NCBI RefSeq assembly: GCF_012184425.1
Contig: NZ_VTOW01000004.1
Span: forward strand, 62,001-126,000
DNA: 64,000 nt
Direction of reading: 5' to 3'
Origin: Candidatus Manganitrophus noduliformans
Lineage (GTDB): Bacteria; Nitrospirota; Nitrospiria; SBBL01; Manganitrophaceae
Shown piece after piece: positions 38,667 to 48,668 of this stretch (position 1 is its first letter; every line of letters starts with the position of its first letter). The notes beneath the pieces are model-generated. The model was not told the DNA's origin. It ran no database searches and saw nothing but the letters and a program-made list of their open reading frames with translations. Position numbers and translations under genes: made by a program.

Positions 38667-40634
38667 TTGGAAGAAGGGATCCTTTTTCGTCTGGCGTTTG
38701 ATCAAGCCTCCGTCGGCATGGTGGTGCTGGCCATGGATCCGCTCGGTCAGTTTATCCAGGTCAATCCGGCATTCTGCCGGATGACCGGATATTCCCGGGA
38801 AGAGCTGTTGGCGCGCGATTTTCAAAGCATTACCGCCCCCCAAGACCTGGAAAAAAACCTCAAAGGGATACGCTCCCTTCTCGAACAGCCGATCCCGTCC
38901 CTGCAGATTGAAAAGCGCTACATCCGAAAAGACGGCCGTCCCTTTTGGGTCCGTCTGAATGCCTCTCTGCTTCGGGACGACCGGGCAAGGCCGACCTGCA
39001 TCGTTGTCGAAGTGGAAGACATCGAAACCCATAAGAAAACGGAAGAGGCGTTGCGGGAGACCGACCAGACGCTCCGTCCGCTGATTCAGGCGTCTCCTCT
39101 GGCCATCGTGACCATCGACCTCGCGCTGAATGTGAAGATGTGGAACCCGGCGGCCGAACGCCTCTTCGGATGGCGCACCGAGGAGATCCTCGGCCGCCCC
39201 CTTCCGATTATCCCGCGGGAAAAGCAGGAGGAGTTTCAGCTTTACGTCGACCGTTTGGCGGGGGATGGACCGACGTTTGTGAATGCGCCCAAGCGGCGGG
39301 TCCGAAAAGACGGCACGGTGATCGACGTTCGGGTTTCGACCGCGCTCCTGCGCGATGCCGACGGCAAGGTCAACGGCATCATGGGAATCTTCACCGATAT
39401 CACCGAGGAGAAGCGCCTGGAAGCGGAGCTTCGCCACGCTCAAAAGCTGGAGGGGATCGGTCAATTGGCCGGCGGGATCGCCCATGAGTTCAATAACCTC
39501 CTGACGGCGATCATCGGCAATATCGAATTGGCGCTGGGGGAGACCGTGTCGGGATCACGTCTGCGCGCCACCCTGTCCCGGGTCGATCAGGCGGCGCAAC
39601 GGGCGGCGGTGCTCACGCAGCAGCTTTTGACCTTCAGCCGGCGATCGAGGATCGATTTGAAACCGCTCCATCTGCAGGTCGTGGCCGAGGAGGTGGTCTG
39701 TCTCCTCGGCCAGACGTTCGATCGGCGCATCCGTCTCCGCGTTGAATCGGCCGAGGGGGTCTGGCCGGTTTTTGCCGATGCAGGTCAGATGAACCAAATC
39801 TTGATGAATCTCTGCGTGAACGCGCGGGATGCCCTCCTGGAGCGGTTGGGGGAGACGGAGAACCCAAGAGAGCCGGCCGATTGGGAGCCCCGGATCGTCA
39901 TCGGGATAGAAAATGCCCCTTGTGATGAAGACTTCTTTCGCGCTCACCCGGAGGTCAAACCGGGGGAGTATGTCTGTCTGTCGGTTTCCGACAACGGCAT
40001 CGGGATCGACGATGCGATCCGGCACCGGATTTTCGAGCCCTTCTTCACCACGAAAGAGGTGGGGCGCGGCACCGGCCTGGGCTTGGCCGCTGTCTATGGG
40101 ATTATCCGGCAGCATCTGGGGTGGATCGAGCTGCAGACCGTAAAGAGCGAGGGGACGGTTTTCAAAATCTATCTCCCTGCAGGACAGAATGCGCAGGTCC
40201 TCGATCCACAGGCGGGCCGGCCGAAGCGGGTCGCCGGCGGGGATGAAACGATCCTTTTTATCGACGACGAGGTGGCCATCCGACAATTGGCCAAGACGGT
40301 TTTGGAGCAGTATGGATACCGTGTCCTCCTGGCGGGAGACGGGGTCGAGGCGGTGGGGATTTTTCAGCGCGAGATTGATCGGGTTCACCTCGTCGTTCTC
40401 GATCTGATGATGCCGCGCCGGTCGGGAGAAGAGGTGTTCCGGGAATTGAGGGCCCTCGCCCCCGGCGTGAAGATCCTCATTTCAAGCGGCCACCCTCCGG
40501 CCGGCGGCGATTTGTCCGCGCTCGGCGGCCCTGCCGCCGGGTTCATCTCCAAACCTTACCATCCGGACGATCTGGCCCGGAAGGTGAGGGCTCTGCTCGA
40601 CCGATCGGGCGGAAAAGGACCATCCGCTCACTGA
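38667..40634 (+). CDS. PAS-PAS hybrid histidine kinase with C-terminal receiver
   Basis: A 655-residue soluble sensor kinase. Two PAS domains (about 8-125 and 135-250) precede a HisKA domain with H273 in [23 protein letters not shown] HATPase_c domain follows (N box [16 protein letters not shown] boxes [10 protein letters not shown] and [14 protein letters not shown]). A receiver domain with acceptor D579 ([12 protein letters not shown]) ends the protein. It starts with TTG. There is no transmembrane segment, so the signal is cytoplasmic. No output regulator is adjacent. An extended TGTAGTATACT -10-like sequence lies at 38602-38612 without a good -35. Confidence 0.88.
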   Translation: MEEGILFRLAFDQASVGMVVLAMDPLGQFIQVNPAFCRMTGYSREELLARDFQSITAPQDLEKNLKGIRSLLEQPIPSLQIEKRYIRKDGRPFWVRLNASLLRDDRARPTCIVVEVEDIETHKKTEEALRETDQTLRPLIQASPLAIVTIDLALNVKMWNPAAERLFGWRTEEILGRPLPIIPREKQEEFQLYVDRLAGDGPTFVNAPKRRVRKDGTVIDVRVSTALLRDADGKVNGIMGIFTDITEEKRLEAELRHAQKLEGIGQLAGGIAHEFNNLLTAIIGNIELALGETVSGSRLRATLSRVDQAAQRAAVLTQQLLTFSRRSRIDLKPLHLQVVAEEVVCLLGQTFDRRIRLRVESAEGVWPVFADAGQMNQILMNLCVNARDALLERLGETENPREPADWEPRIVIGIENAPCDEDFFRAHPEVKPGEYVCLSVSDNGIGIDDAIRHRIFEPFFTTKEVGRGTGLGLAAVYGIIRQHLGWIELQTVKSEGTVFKIYLPAGQNAQVLDPQAGRPKRVAGGDETILFIDDEVAIRQLAKTVLEQYGYRVLLAGDGVEAVGIFQREIDRVHLVVLDLMMPRRSGEEVFRELRALAPGVKILISSGHPPAGGDLSALGGPAAGFISKPYHPDDLARKVRALLDRSGGKGPSAH

Positions 40635-40739
40635 TTGAAGCCCGATATTCTGTTTTTCTTTCCCTCCCATCGGTTCAGATCATTTAAAAGATCATCCCTC
40701 CCGGGTCCGATTCGAATCTGGGACAACCTACAAAAGCGC

Positions 40740-40768
40740 TTGAAAAACCGGCTTAAATGGGCTATACT
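40740..40768 (+). promoter_or_regulatory. Promoter of the aromatic amino-acid cluster
   Basis: TTGAAA (40740-40745), a 17-nt spacer and TATACT (40763-40768), 32 nt before the pheA start. GGAGG at 40787 serves as ribosome-binding site. Confidence 0.7.
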
Positions 40769-40800
40769 CCTAAAATTTCCCTGAATGGAGGTATCCTCGT

Positions 40801-41898
40801 TTGTCCGAAACAGATCCCCTGGTCCCGCTTCGTCGGAAGATCGACGAAATCGATGAGCGGATTCTTGCGCTTTTAAACGATCGGGCCCGCATCGTCCAAG
40901 ATGTCGGAAAGATCAAAAAAAATCAGCAGGCCGATTTTTACGCCCCCTCCCGCGAGCAGGCGATCTACGATCGATTGACCCATCTCAATCCCGGGCCGTT
41001 TCCAAATGAGGCGCTCAAGAGCGTTTTCCGAGAAATCATCTCAGCCTCCCTCTCCCTTGAAGGGCCGATCAAGGTGGCCTACTTGGGGCCGCGGGCGACC
41101 TTTACGCACCTGGCTACCATGCAGCGCTTCGGTTTTTCGGCCACCGACATTCCGGTCAACAGCATCAAGGAGGTCTTCGATGAGGTCGAACGGGGGCGGG
41201 CCGATTTCGGCGTGGTGCCGATTGAGAATTCGACCGAGGGGGTTGTCAATCATACGCTCGACCTTTTCGTCGATTCCCCGCTGAAGATCTTCGGAGAAAT
41301 CCTGCAAGAGGTCTCGCATCACCTCATGTCGAAGACCGGTCAGATCGGGGATCTCCGCCGGATCTACTCTCACTCGCACGCCATCGCGCAGTGTAAAAAC
41401 TTTTTGGAGACGAACCTGCCGCGGATTCAGGTGACCGAGACCTCCAGCACCGCGCGGGCGGCCGAGCTGGCGCAGGAAGATCCGACCGCGGGGGCGATCG
41501 CTTCCGAGCTGGCGGCCAAGCTCTATAATCTGGTCGTCATCAAGCGGCGGATCGAGGACAACATCAATAATTTCACCCGGTTCCTGGTGGTCTCTCAGAA
41601 AGGGGCGCCGCGGAGCGGACGGGACAAAACCTCGGTGATGTTCTCGATCAAGGATCGGGTCGGCGCCCTCTATGAGATGCTCCGTCCTTTTTCCGCCCAA
41701 CAGATCAACCTGACGAAGATCGAATCGCGGCCGTCGAAGAAGAAGGCGTGGGAGTATATCTTCTACATCGATATGATCGGCCATGTGGAAGATGAAATGA
41801 TCCGGACCGCCATCGAAGAGCTCCGGGGCCAGGCGGTTTTCCTGAAGGTCCTCGGCTCCTATCCGATGGCGGAAGAGATGAAAAACGAGAAGAAATGA
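40801..41898 (+). CDS. pheA: Bifunctional chorismate mutase/prephenate dehydratase
   Basis: A 365-residue P-protein that converts chorismate to prephenate and then phenylpyruvate. The chorismate mutase domain occupies about 1-90. The prephenate dehydratase domain (about 93-270) has IENSTEGVVNHTLDLF and NFTRFLVVS. A C-terminal ACT domain (about 280-360) with the ESRPSKKKAWEY motif suggests feedback inhibition by phenylalanine. TTG is the start, nine bases after GGAGG. The stop overlaps hisC by four bases. Confidence 0.95.
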   Translation: MSETDPLVPLRRKIDEIDERILALLNDRARIVQDVGKIKKNQQADFYAPSREQAIYDRLTHLNPGPFPNEALKSVFREIISASLSLEGPIKVAYLGPRATFTHLATMQRFGFSATDIPVNSIKEVFDEVERGRADFGVVPIENSTEGVVNHTLDLFVDSPLKIFGEILQEVSHHLMSKTGQIGDLRRIYSHSHAIAQCKNFLETNLPRIQVTETSSTARAAELAQEDPTAGAIASELAAKLYNLVVIKRRIEDNINNFTRFLVVSQKGAPRSGRDKTSVMFSIKDRVGALYEMLRPFSAQQINLTKIESRPSKKKAWEYIFYIDMIGHVEDEMIRTAIEELRGQAVFLKVLGSYPMAEEMKNEKK

Positions 41899-42986
41899 TT
41901 AAAGTCAGCCCCGATATCGCCGGCATCATCCCTTATCCTCCCGGCAAGCCGATGGAGGAGCTCGAGCGGGAGCTCGGGATCAAAGGATCGATCAAGCTTG
42001 CGTCGAACGAGAATCCGCTCGGGCCTTCGCCGAAGGCGGTGGCGGCGATCCGAAAAGGGTTGGAGAAGATCCAGCGCTATCCCGACGGGGCCGGTTATTA
42101 TCTCAGAGAAGCGTTGGCCGAAAAATGGAAGGTCGAGCCCTCGCAGGTGATCATCGGGAACGGCTCGAACGAGATCATCGAATTGCTTGTCCGAACGTTC
42201 ATCCTGCCGGGGGATGAGGCGATCATGGCCGACCCGAGCTTCTCGCTTTATCCGTTGGTGGTTACCACCGGCCACGGCAAGCCGGTTCAGATCCCGCTGA
42301 AAGAGGGAAGGCACGACCTCGCCCAGATGGCGAAGGCGATCACCCCGAAGACGAAGCTGATTTTTGTCTGCAACCCGAACAACCCCACCGGAACGATGGT
42401 TGACAAAAGAGAGGTCGCCCGGTTTCTGCTGCGGGTTCCGAAGCGGATTTTGGTGATCTTCGACGAGGCCTATGCCGAATATGCCACCGATCCCGATTTT
42501 CCTCAGACGATCGATTCCCTCCGGGAAGGGGCGTCGGTGATTTTTCTTCGGACCTTTTCGAAGATTTACGGCCTCGCCGGTCTTCGGATCGGTTATGGGA
42601 TCAGCCGGCCGGAGGTGATCGACTACATGAACCGGGTGCGGCAGCCGTTTAATACCAATCTGCCGGCGCAGCAGGGGGCGCTCGCGGCCCTTTCGGATGA
42701 GGCCCACGTCTCCAAGTCGCTTCGGATCAACCAGGAGGGAAAGGAGTTCCTCTGTCGGCAGTTTGATGAGATGGGACTTTCCTATTTCCGATCCGAGACG
42801 AATTTTATTTATTTTAATCTAAACGGCTCCGAGCCCGCACTCGGCAAGAAAGTCTTTACCGCGCTCCTCCACAAGGGGGTGATTATCCGGCATCTGGAGG
42901 GGCGCCATCTTCGGGTGACCATCGGCCTTCCGAAGGAGAATCGGCGATTCATTCAATCACTGAAAGAAGTTTTGTCTTTAAAGTAG
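41895..42986 (+). CDS. hisC: HisC-family PLP aminotransferase (probably aromatic)
   Basis: A 363-residue class I/II aminotransferase of the histidinol-phosphate family. The PLP lysine is in [17 protein letters not shown] and the PLP-contact motif [11 protein letters not shown] is present. Its place between pheA and aroF suggests that it transaminates phenylpyruvate and 4-hydroxyphenylpyruvate, perhaps in addition to its histidine role. No other his biosynthesis gene except hisS is in the window. Confidence 0.9.
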   Translation: MIKVSPDIAGIIPYPPGKPMEELERELGIKGSIKLASNENPLGPSPKAVAAIRKGLEKIQRYPDGAGYYLREALAEKWKVEPSQVIIGNGSNEIIELLVRTFILPGDEAIMADPSFSLYPLVVTTGHGKPVQIPLKEGRHDLAQMAKAITPKTKLIFVCNPNNPTGTMVDKREVARFLLRVPKRILVIFDEAYAEYATDPDFPQTIDSLREGASVIFLRTFSKIYGLAGLRIGYGISRPEVIDYMNRVRQPFNTNLPAQQGALAALSDEAHVSKSLRINQEGKEFLCRQFDEMGLSYFRSETNFIYFNLNGSEPALGKKVFTALLHKGVIIRHLEGRHLRVTIGLPKENRRFIQSLKEVLSLK

Positions 42987-42999
42987 TAAGGAGTTCAAA

Positions 43000-44013
43000 A
43001 TGATCATCGTCTTAAAACCGAGCGCCACCGAGCGGGAGATTGGGCATATCGTCGCCAAGATCAAAGAGGCCGGCTTGAAATCGCACATCAGCAAGGGGGA
43101 GGAGCGGACGATCATCGGCGTTGTCGGTGATGAACGGGCTCTCCAGAGCCAGCCGCTCTTGGCCTTCCCCGGGGTCGAGGGGGTTCTGCCGATCCTGGCG
43201 CCGTACAAGCTGGTCAGCCGCGAGTTCAAGAAAGAAAACACGGTTCTCGATGTGCAGGGGATCCAGATCGGCGGAAAGCGGCTGGTGATGATGGCCGGCC
43301 CCTGCTCGGTCGAGAAGCAAGACCTCCTCTCCTCGATCGCCCAGGAGGTGAAGGAGGCGGGGGCGGTGATCCTGCGGGGCGGGGCCTTCAAGCCGAGGAC
43401 CTCTCCGTATGCTTTCCAGGGATTAGGGGAAGAAGGGCTCGAATATCTGACCGAGGCGAAGAAGAAGACCGGTCTTTTAATTATCACCGAAATCATGGAC
43501 CCCCGCGACATGCCGATGATGATGAAGCACGCCGACATCATTCAGATCGGGGCGCGGAACATGCAGAACTTTCGTCTGCTGGCGGAAGTCGGCTCTTACA
43601 ACAAGCCGGTGATGCTCAAACGGGGTCTCTCCGCCACGATCAAAGAGTTTCTTCTCTCGGCCGAGTACATCATGGCCGCCGGAAATTCGCAGGTTATCCT
43701 CTGCGAGCGGGGGATTCGAACTTTCGAGACGGCGACGCGGAACACCCTCGATCTCTCCGCCGTCCCGGTGATCCGGGAGCTGTCGCATCTTCCGATCATC
43801 ATCGATCCGAGCCATGCGGTCGGGAAGACCCATCTGGTCGCGCCGATGGCGAAGGCCGCGGTGGCGGCGGGGGCCGACGGGCTGATCATCGAAGTCCACT
43901 CCAATCCGGAGGAGGCCTACTGCGACGGGGAGCAGGCGATGCTGCCGAAGGATTTCAAAACCTTGATGGCGCAGCTGAGGCGGATCGCGGCGGCAGTAGA
44001 TAGAGAATTATAA
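43000..44013 (+). CDS. aroF: 3-deoxy-7-phosphoheptulonate synthase with N-terminal regulatory domain
   Basis: A 337-residue first enzyme of the shikimate pathway, of the AroA-I-beta type. An N-terminal ferredoxin-like domain (1-70) probably binds Phe or Tyr for feedback control. The catalytic barrel contains [46 protein letters not shown] and [19 protein letters not shown]. The ribosome-binding site AAGGAG is clear. Confidence 0.95.
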   Translation: MIIVLKPSATEREIGHIVAKIKEAGLKSHISKGEERTIIGVVGDERALQSQPLLAFPGVEGVLPILAPYKLVSREFKKENTVLDVQGIQIGGKRLVMMAGPCSVEKQDLLSSIAQEVKEAGAVILRGGAFKPRTSPYAFQGLGEEGLEYLTEAKKKTGLLIITEIMDPRDMPMMMKHADIIQIGARNMQNFRLLAEVGSYNKPVMLKRGLSATIKEFLLSAEYIMAAGNSQVILCERGIRTFETATRNTLDLSAVPVIRELSHLPIIIDPSHAVGKTHLVAPMAKAAVAAGADGLIIEVHSNPEEAYCDGEQAMLPKDFKTLMAQLRRIAAAVDREL

Positions 44014-44019
44014 AAATAG

Positions 44020-44077
44020 TCGGGCTCAGGAGAGCCCTCCCACAATGAGGTTTGTGGGAGGGACCTTCCGGTCCCGA
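44020..44077. repeat. REP-like palindromic element in the aroF-tyrA gap
   Basis: Two 26-bp arms (44020-44045 and 44052-44077) pair at both ends (TTGTGGGAGGG and TCGGG/CCCGA) around a mismatched middle. The right arm also folds on itself (GGGACC / GGTCCC). The sequence style recalls dispersed REP elements. It lies in the transcribed gap just upstream of the tyrA ribosome-binding site. Confidence 0.65.
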
Positions 44078-44094
44078 TTTTTCCGGGAGTTCCA

Positions 44095-44955
44095 TTGCTC
44101 TTCAAACAAATGACGATCATCGGCGTCGGCCTCATCGGCGGGTCGTTGGGGCTGATCTCGAAGCGGAAAAAACTGGTCGAGACGGTTGTCGGATACGGCA
44201 AGAAACGGGGAAGCCTTCAGAAGGCGACCGCGATGGGAGTGATCGATCGGTATGTCCTCACCCTCCCGAAGGCGGTCGAGGGGGCCGATCTGGTCGTCCT
44301 CGCCACGCCGGTCGGGACCTTTGAGCGGATCTGTCAGGCGATCGCCCCGCATCTGAAAGAAGGGGCGATCGTGACCGATGTCGGAAGCGTCAAAGGGGCC
44401 TGGGTCGCCCGGATGGAATCGCTGATGCCGCGCCACGCTTTTTTTGTGGGAGGACATCCGATTGCGGGGCGCGAGAAATCGGGGGTCGAGGCGGCGACGG
44501 CCGAACTCTTTCAGGGAAGCCGCTGCATCCTGACGCCGACCGCTCAAACCGACCCGAAGGCGCTCAAGAAGGTGGCGGCGCTTTGGGAAAAGGCGGGGGC
44601 GCGCGTCTCGGAGATGAACCCTTTCGACCATGACCAGATTTTGGCGGCGGTCAGCCATCTTCCTCATCTCGTCGCTTATGTGTTGATGGAAACATTGACC
44701 CATCCGAAAATCGCAAAGAAAAATCCGGTCCAGTTCTCGGCAGGGGGGCTGCGCGATTTCACCCGGATCGCGGCGAGCTCCCCGGAGATGTGGCGCGATA
44801 TCTTTCTGCTCAACCGGGACGCCGTGGTGGAGATCGTCGATCTCTACCAGGAGTCGCTTGAGAAGGTGAAGAAAAAGATCCTGGAGGGGGACGCGGCGGG
44901 CCTGATGGAAATTTTCGAGCGGGCCAAGTCAATCCGCCAGAAGGCGCTGTCATGA
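44095..44955 (+). CDS. tyrA: Prephenate (or arogenate) dehydrogenase
   Basis: A 286-residue enzyme of tyrosine synthesis. An N-terminal Rossmann fold (IGVGLIGGSLGLISK) binds NAD(P). The catalytic segments VGGHPIAGREKSGVEAA and DHDQILAAVSHLPHLVAYVL are present. TTG 44095, with GGGAG six bases upstream, is favoured; ATG 44110 is the alternative. There is no ACT domain. The stop overlaps aroA by four bases. Confidence 0.93.
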   Translation: MLFKQMTIIGVGLIGGSLGLISKRKKLVETVVGYGKKRGSLQKATAMGVIDRYVLTLPKAVEGADLVVLATPVGTFERICQAIAPHLKEGAIVTDVGSVKGAWVARMESLMPRHAFFVGGHPIAGREKSGVEAATAELFQGSRCILTPTAQTDPKALKKVAALWEKAGARVSEMNPFDHDQILAAVSHLPHLVAYVLMETLTHPKIAKKNPVQFSAGGLRDFTRIAASSPEMWRDIFLLNRDAVVEIVDLYQESLEKVKKKILEGDAAGLMEIFERAKSIRQKALS

Positions 44956-46244
44956 CAACGCCTGTAAAAAAACGTCCCCTGCGCGGGACAATCACCGTTC
45001 CCGGGGATAAATCGATCACCCATCGGGCGGTGATCTTCTCGGCGCTGGGGGAGGGGACGAGCGAGGTCATCGGCTATCTTCCTTCCGAGGATTGCGAGCG
45101 GACGATCACCGCCTTTCGGGAGATGGGGATTGCCATCTCCGTCGAGACGGTGAACGGTCTTCCCTCTCTCCATGTGCAAGGGAAAGGGCTCTGGGGACTG
45201 ACGGAGCCGACGGGGGTCATCGACTGCGGCAACTCCGGAACGACGCTGCGGCTTCTGACCGGATTGCTGGCCGGGAAGCCGTTTTTCTCGGTTCTGACGG
45301 GAGATGCCTCCCTTCGGAAACGTCCGATGCGGCGGGTCATCGATCCCCTTCGGAGCATGGGGGCGGAGATCTTCGGCCGATCGGGGGGAAATCTCGCCCC
45401 GCTGGCGATCTCCGGAAAGAAACTGAACGGAATTGATTATCGACTCCCGATCGCAAGCGCCCAGGTCAAGTCGGCGATCCTGCTCGCCGGGCTGACCGCT
45501 TCGGGGGTGACGACCCTCTCCGAGCCGAGCCGGTCGCGCGATCATACCGAACGGATGCTCCGCTCTCTCGGGGTCCGGTTCGAGGAAAACAACGGGCGGC
45601 TTTCCATCGTCGGCGGCTCGTCTTACCCCGGCAAGCGGATCGAAGTCCCGGGGGATCTCTCCTCGGCGGCGTTTTTCCTGGTCGCCGGGGCGATCATCGA
45701 AGGTTCGGAGATCACGATCCGAAAGATCGGGGTCAATCCGACCCGGACCGGTCTCCTGGAAGTATTGAAGGAGATGGGGGCGGAGATCACGGTGACCCCT
45801 CTTGAGCCGATGGGAGACGAACCGGTCGCCGACCTGACCGTCCGTTCCACCTCACTCCACGGGGCAGTGATCGGGGGGGATCTGATTCCCCGCACGATCG
45901 ATGAGTTCCCGATCCTCTGCGTCGCGGCGGCGGCGGCCGAAGGGGAGACGGTGATCCGGGACGCGCAAGAACTACGGGTCAAAGAGAGCGATCGGATCGC
46001 CGCGATGGCCCAGGCGTTGCGGGGAATGGGAATCACGGTGGAGGAGTTCCCCGATGGGATGCGGATCGAAGGGAAGAAAAAGTGGAAGGGAACCTTCTGC
46101 GAGACACATGGAGACCACCGAATCGCCATGTCGATGGCGATCGCCGGTCTTGTCGCCGAGGGGGGAAATGAGATCGACGACGTTGCCTGCATCGACACTT
46201 CTTTCCCGGGATTTTTGGGGTTATTGTCAACGTTGAACGGGTAG
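44952..46244 (+). CDS. aroA: 3-phosphoshikimate 1-carboxyvinyltransferase (EPSP synthase)
   Basis: A 430-residue enzyme that joins PEP and shikimate-3-phosphate. Conserved stretches are PGDKSITHRAVIFSALGEG, the PEP-site motif GNSGTTLRLLTGLLAG and RVKESDRI (here LRVKESDRIAAM). Its stop codon TAG is the second to fourth base of an inverted-repeat element that starts at 46241, so the insertion probably reset the 3' end by a codon or more. Confidence 0.96.
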   Translation: MTTPVKKRPLRGTITVPGDKSITHRAVIFSALGEGTSEVIGYLPSEDCERTITAFREMGIAISVETVNGLPSLHVQGKGLWGLTEPTGVIDCGNSGTTLRLLTGLLAGKPFFSVLTGDASLRKRPMRRVIDPLRSMGAEIFGRSGGNLAPLAISGKKLNGIDYRLPIASAQVKSAILLAGLTASGVTTLSEPSRSRDHTERMLRSLGVRFEENNGRLSIVGGSSYPGKRIEVPGDLSSAAFFLVAGAIIEGSEITIRKIGVNPTRTGLLEVLKEMGAEITVTPLEPMGDEPVADLTVRSTSLHGAVIGGDLIPRTIDEFPILCVAAAAAEGETVIRDAQELRVKESDRIAAMAQALRGMGITVEEFPDGMRIEGKKKWKGTFCETHGDHRIAMSMAIAGLVAEGGNEIDDVACIDTSFPGFLGLLSTLNG

Positions 46245-46333
46245 GGGCGGACCGGTGTGTCCGCCCGCCTTTGTTCACCGTTGTCATCATTCGATTTGGT
46301 AGGATCAGGGCGGACACAGAGGTCCGCCCCTAC
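46241..46333. repeat. Paired inverted repeat (GTAGGGGCGGAC type) in the aroA-cmk gap
   Basis: Two 26-bp arms (46241-46266 and 46308-46333) are inverted copies matching at 24 of 26 positions. Each arm also folds on itself (GGGCGGAC / GTCCGCCC). The 41-bp centre has no gene. The left edge provides the aroA stop and the right edge ends 12 bp before the cmk start. Confidence 0.75.
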
Positions 46334-46345
46334 GAGAGATTGCGC

Positions 46346-47071
46346 GTGAGAAAACTCATTATTGCCATCGACGGTCCGGCGGCGGCCGGAAAGAGCACTG
46401 CGGCGAAGAATTTGGCCAAACGGCTCGGCTATCTCTATCTCGATTCGGGTGCGCTCTATCGCGCCATTGCCTGGAAGCTTCTTCAAGAAAAGATCAATCC
46501 GGAGTCCCAGGAGGAGGTCGAGGCGGCGGCCCAATCAATCGAAATCGAGTTCCGGCTGAAGGGAGAGCAGACCGAGATCTGGGTCGGCGGGATCGATGCC
46601 ACCCCTTCCCTTCGATTGCCGGAAGTGACCCGGGTCTCTTCGATCGCGTCGACCTATCCGGGCGTTCGAAAGAAGCTCCTCTCGATTCAGCGGTCGATCG
46701 GAAGCGGCGGCGGGGTCGTGATGGAAGGACGCGATATCGGCACGGTCGTTTTTCCCGAGGCCGATCTGAAGTTCTATCTTGATGCGACCACCCCGGTCCG
46801 GGGGCTGCGCCGGCACAAAGAGCTCGAGCAGAAGGGGATCCCGTCCGACCTGGAGAAAACGACCCGGGAGATCGAGGAGCGGGATCTCAAAGACAGCCGT
46901 CGGCACGTTGCCCCGTTAAAAAAGAGTGAGGATGCCGTTGTGATCGATTCCACCCCGCTGAACCTGGAGGAGGTGATCGCGCAGATGGTCCAAGAAGTCG
47001 AGAAAAAGTTAAAAATAAGGGGCCAGAGGTCGGGGGCCGGGGGCCGGGGAGAAAGAATCAAAGAATTTTGA
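46346..47071 (+). CDS. cmk: Cytidylate kinase
   Basis: A 241-residue P-loop kinase that phosphorylates CMP and dCMP. The Walker A IAIDGPAAAGKSTAAKNLA, the CMP-site segments YLDSGALYRAIAW and VVMEGRDIGTVVFPEADLKFYL and the lid SRRHVAPLKKSEDAVVID are present. GTG 46346 is taken as start because everything upstream is repeat. The last 17 or so codons and the stop are encoded by the left arm and centre of a G-rich heptad element, giving an atypical Gly/Arg tail. Confidence 0.93.
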   Translation: MRKLIIAIDGPAAAGKSTAAKNLAKRLGYLYLDSGALYRAIAWKLLQEKINPESQEEVEAAAQSIEIEFRLKGEQTEIWVGGIDATPSLRLPEVTRVSSIASTYPGVRKKLLSIQRSIGSGGGVVMEGRDIGTVVFPEADLKFYLDATTPVRGLRRHKELEQKGIPSDLEKTTREIEERDLKDSRRHVAPLKKSEDAVVIDSTPLNLEEVIAQMVQEVEKKLKIRGQRSGAGGRGERIKEF

Positions 47072-47117
47072 ACCTTTTCTTTTTCGACCGGCCCCAAATC
47101 CCCGGCCCCTGACCCCT
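47019..47117. repeat. G-rich heptad inverted repeat, no cargo (cmk/plsC)
   Basis: The left arm (47019-47049) and right arm (47085-47117) are arrays of GGGGYCR-like 7-mers in opposite orientation, matching at about 22 of 29 positions. The 35-bp AT-rich centre contains an A-rich half followed by a T-rich half (GAAAGAATC, CTTTTCTTTTTC). It overlaps the 3' end of cmk and ends 11 bp before plsC. Confidence 0.8.
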
Positions 47118-47128
47118 CATTTCAAGAG

Positions 47129-47758
47129 ATGCTTTATCGAATCGCGCATGTGGTGGTTTGGACCCTGGCGAGGCTCTTTTTCCGGATCAGAGTGATCGGT
47201 GAGTCTTACGTCCCACGGGAAGGGGGGGTGATTGTCGCAGCCAATCACAACAGCTATTTTGATATTCCCCTTCTCGGCTGTGTCCTCTCCCGCCGGGCCG
47301 ACAACATTGCGAAGAGCGAGCTTTTCCGAAATCGGCTCCTCGCCGCCCTTTTCAGGACGCTCGGCGGATTTCCGGTGCGGCGCGGGACAATCGATCGGCA
47401 GGCGATCGGCGAGGCGGTGCGGCGATTGAAAGCGGGGCATCTTCTGGCGATGTATCCGGAAGGAACACGCAGTAAGGACGGCCGGCTCCAGTCTCCGAAG
47501 CCGGGGATCGGAATGATGGTGGCGCTCTCGGGGGTGAAGGTTATTCCGGCCTATATCGATGGAACTGCGCCGGTCCGTCCCTTTCGGCGGGTGACGGTGA
47601 TCTTCGGCAAGCCGATCGATTTTAAGGGTCAAATTCAAGAGATTGAAAGGGTTGAAAAAGAAGGTATCAATCCCAAAATACTTTATGCTACAATTTCACA
47701 GGAAATCATGAGCGAGATTGCGGCACTAGAACGGACATGGGCGGAGACCAATCGTTGA
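47129..47758 (+). CDS. plsC: 1-acyl-sn-glycerol-3-phosphate acyltransferase
   Basis: A 209-residue membrane-associated acyltransferase that makes phosphatidic acid. The HX4D motif is in AANHNSYFDIPLLG, and YPEGTRSKDGRL supplies the second motif. One N-terminal hydrophobic helix is visible. It is a compact single-domain form. Confidence 0.93.
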   Translation: MLYRIAHVVVWTLARLFFRIRVIGESYVPREGGVIVAANHNSYFDIPLLGCVLSRRADNIAKSELFRNRLLAALFRTLGGFPVRRGTIDRQAIGEAVRRLKAGHLLAMYPEGTRSKDGRLQSPKPGIGMMVALSGVKVIPAYIDGTAPVRPFRRVTVIFGKPIDFKGQIQEIERVEKEGINPKILYATISQEIMSEIAALERTWAETNR

Positions 47759-47767
47759 GGGGTGGGA

Positions 47768-48613
47768 ATGGAAATTTACGTTGCTGAAAATGCAGGTTTC
47801 TGTTTCGGGGTGAAGCGGGCGGTGAAGATGGCGTTCGACGCGGCCGAGAGCTATCAAGGGGAGGTCCATAGCCTCGGGCCATTGATCCATAACCCGCAGG
47901 TCGTCGATCGGCTGGCGGAGAAGGGGGTTCAAAAGGTCGAGCGCTTGAACCAGATCGAAGGGGGGGTCGTCATCCTCCGATCTCACGGAGTTTCTTCCCC
48001 TCAAGTGGTCCAGGATGCCGAAGCGCAGGGGCTGCATATCATCGACGCCACCTGCCCGTTTGTGACCAACGCGCAGCGATATGCAAAACAGCTGGTCGAT
48101 GAAGGATATCAGGTAGTGATGGTCGGGGATCGGAATCACCCCGAGTCTCAGAGCGTCCTCGGGCATGCCGGGGGAGAGATCCTGGTGACGGAGGATTTCG
48201 ACGAGATCAAGCAGATGTTGAACCGGTTCACCCGGAAGCGATTGGGCATCATTTCCCAAACGACGCAAACCTATGGAAAATTTTCTGAAATTGTAGTAAA
48301 ATGCCTCCAAATCTGCGAAGAGGTCAAAATCTTCAACACCATCTGTTACGCCACGGAAGACCGCCAGACAGAGGCGCAGAGCCTTTCGGAAACGGTGGAA
48401 GTGATGGTGGTGGTGGGGGGGAAGAACTCCGCGAACACGACCCATCTGGCCGATATCTGCCGCGAAAAGGGAGTTCGGGTTTATCACGTTGAGACGGCGC
48501 AGGAGATCGATCGGCATTGGTTTGAAGGGGTTCAGAAGACCGGGGTGACGGCGGGGGCCTCGACGCCCGATTGGATTATTCAAGAGGTGATCAGTTATTT
48601 AAAAACGGTTTAA
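47768..48613 (+). CDS. ispH: 4-hydroxy-3-methylbut-2-enyl diphosphate reductase
   Basis: The last enzyme of the MEP isoprenoid pathway; it reduces HMBPP to IPP and DMAPP. The [4Fe-4S] cysteines lie in AGFCFGVKRAV, DATCPFVTNAQR and FNTICYATEDRQ. The conserved ending GVTAGASTPDWIIQEVI is present. ATG 47768 is preferred to the GTG six bases earlier. Synteny with cmk and rpsA is common. Confidence 0.96.
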   Translation: MEIYVAENAGFCFGVKRAVKMAFDAAESYQGEVHSLGPLIHNPQVVDRLAEKGVQKVERLNQIEGGVVILRSHGVSSPQVVQDAEAQGLHIIDATCPFVTNAQRYAKQLVDEGYQVVMVGDRNHPESQSVLGHAGGEILVTEDFDEIKQMLNRFTRKRLGIISQTTQTYGKFSEIVVKCLQICEEVKIFNTICYATEDRQTEAQSLSETVEVMVVVGGKNSANTTHLADICREKGVRVYHVETAQEIDRHWFEGVQKTGVTAGASTPDWIIQEVISYLKTV

Positions 48614-48668
48614 GGAGTCAGAGGCGGCCCCAGGCCGCCGTTTCCGTTGTTTGAGAAGTGACCAAATA

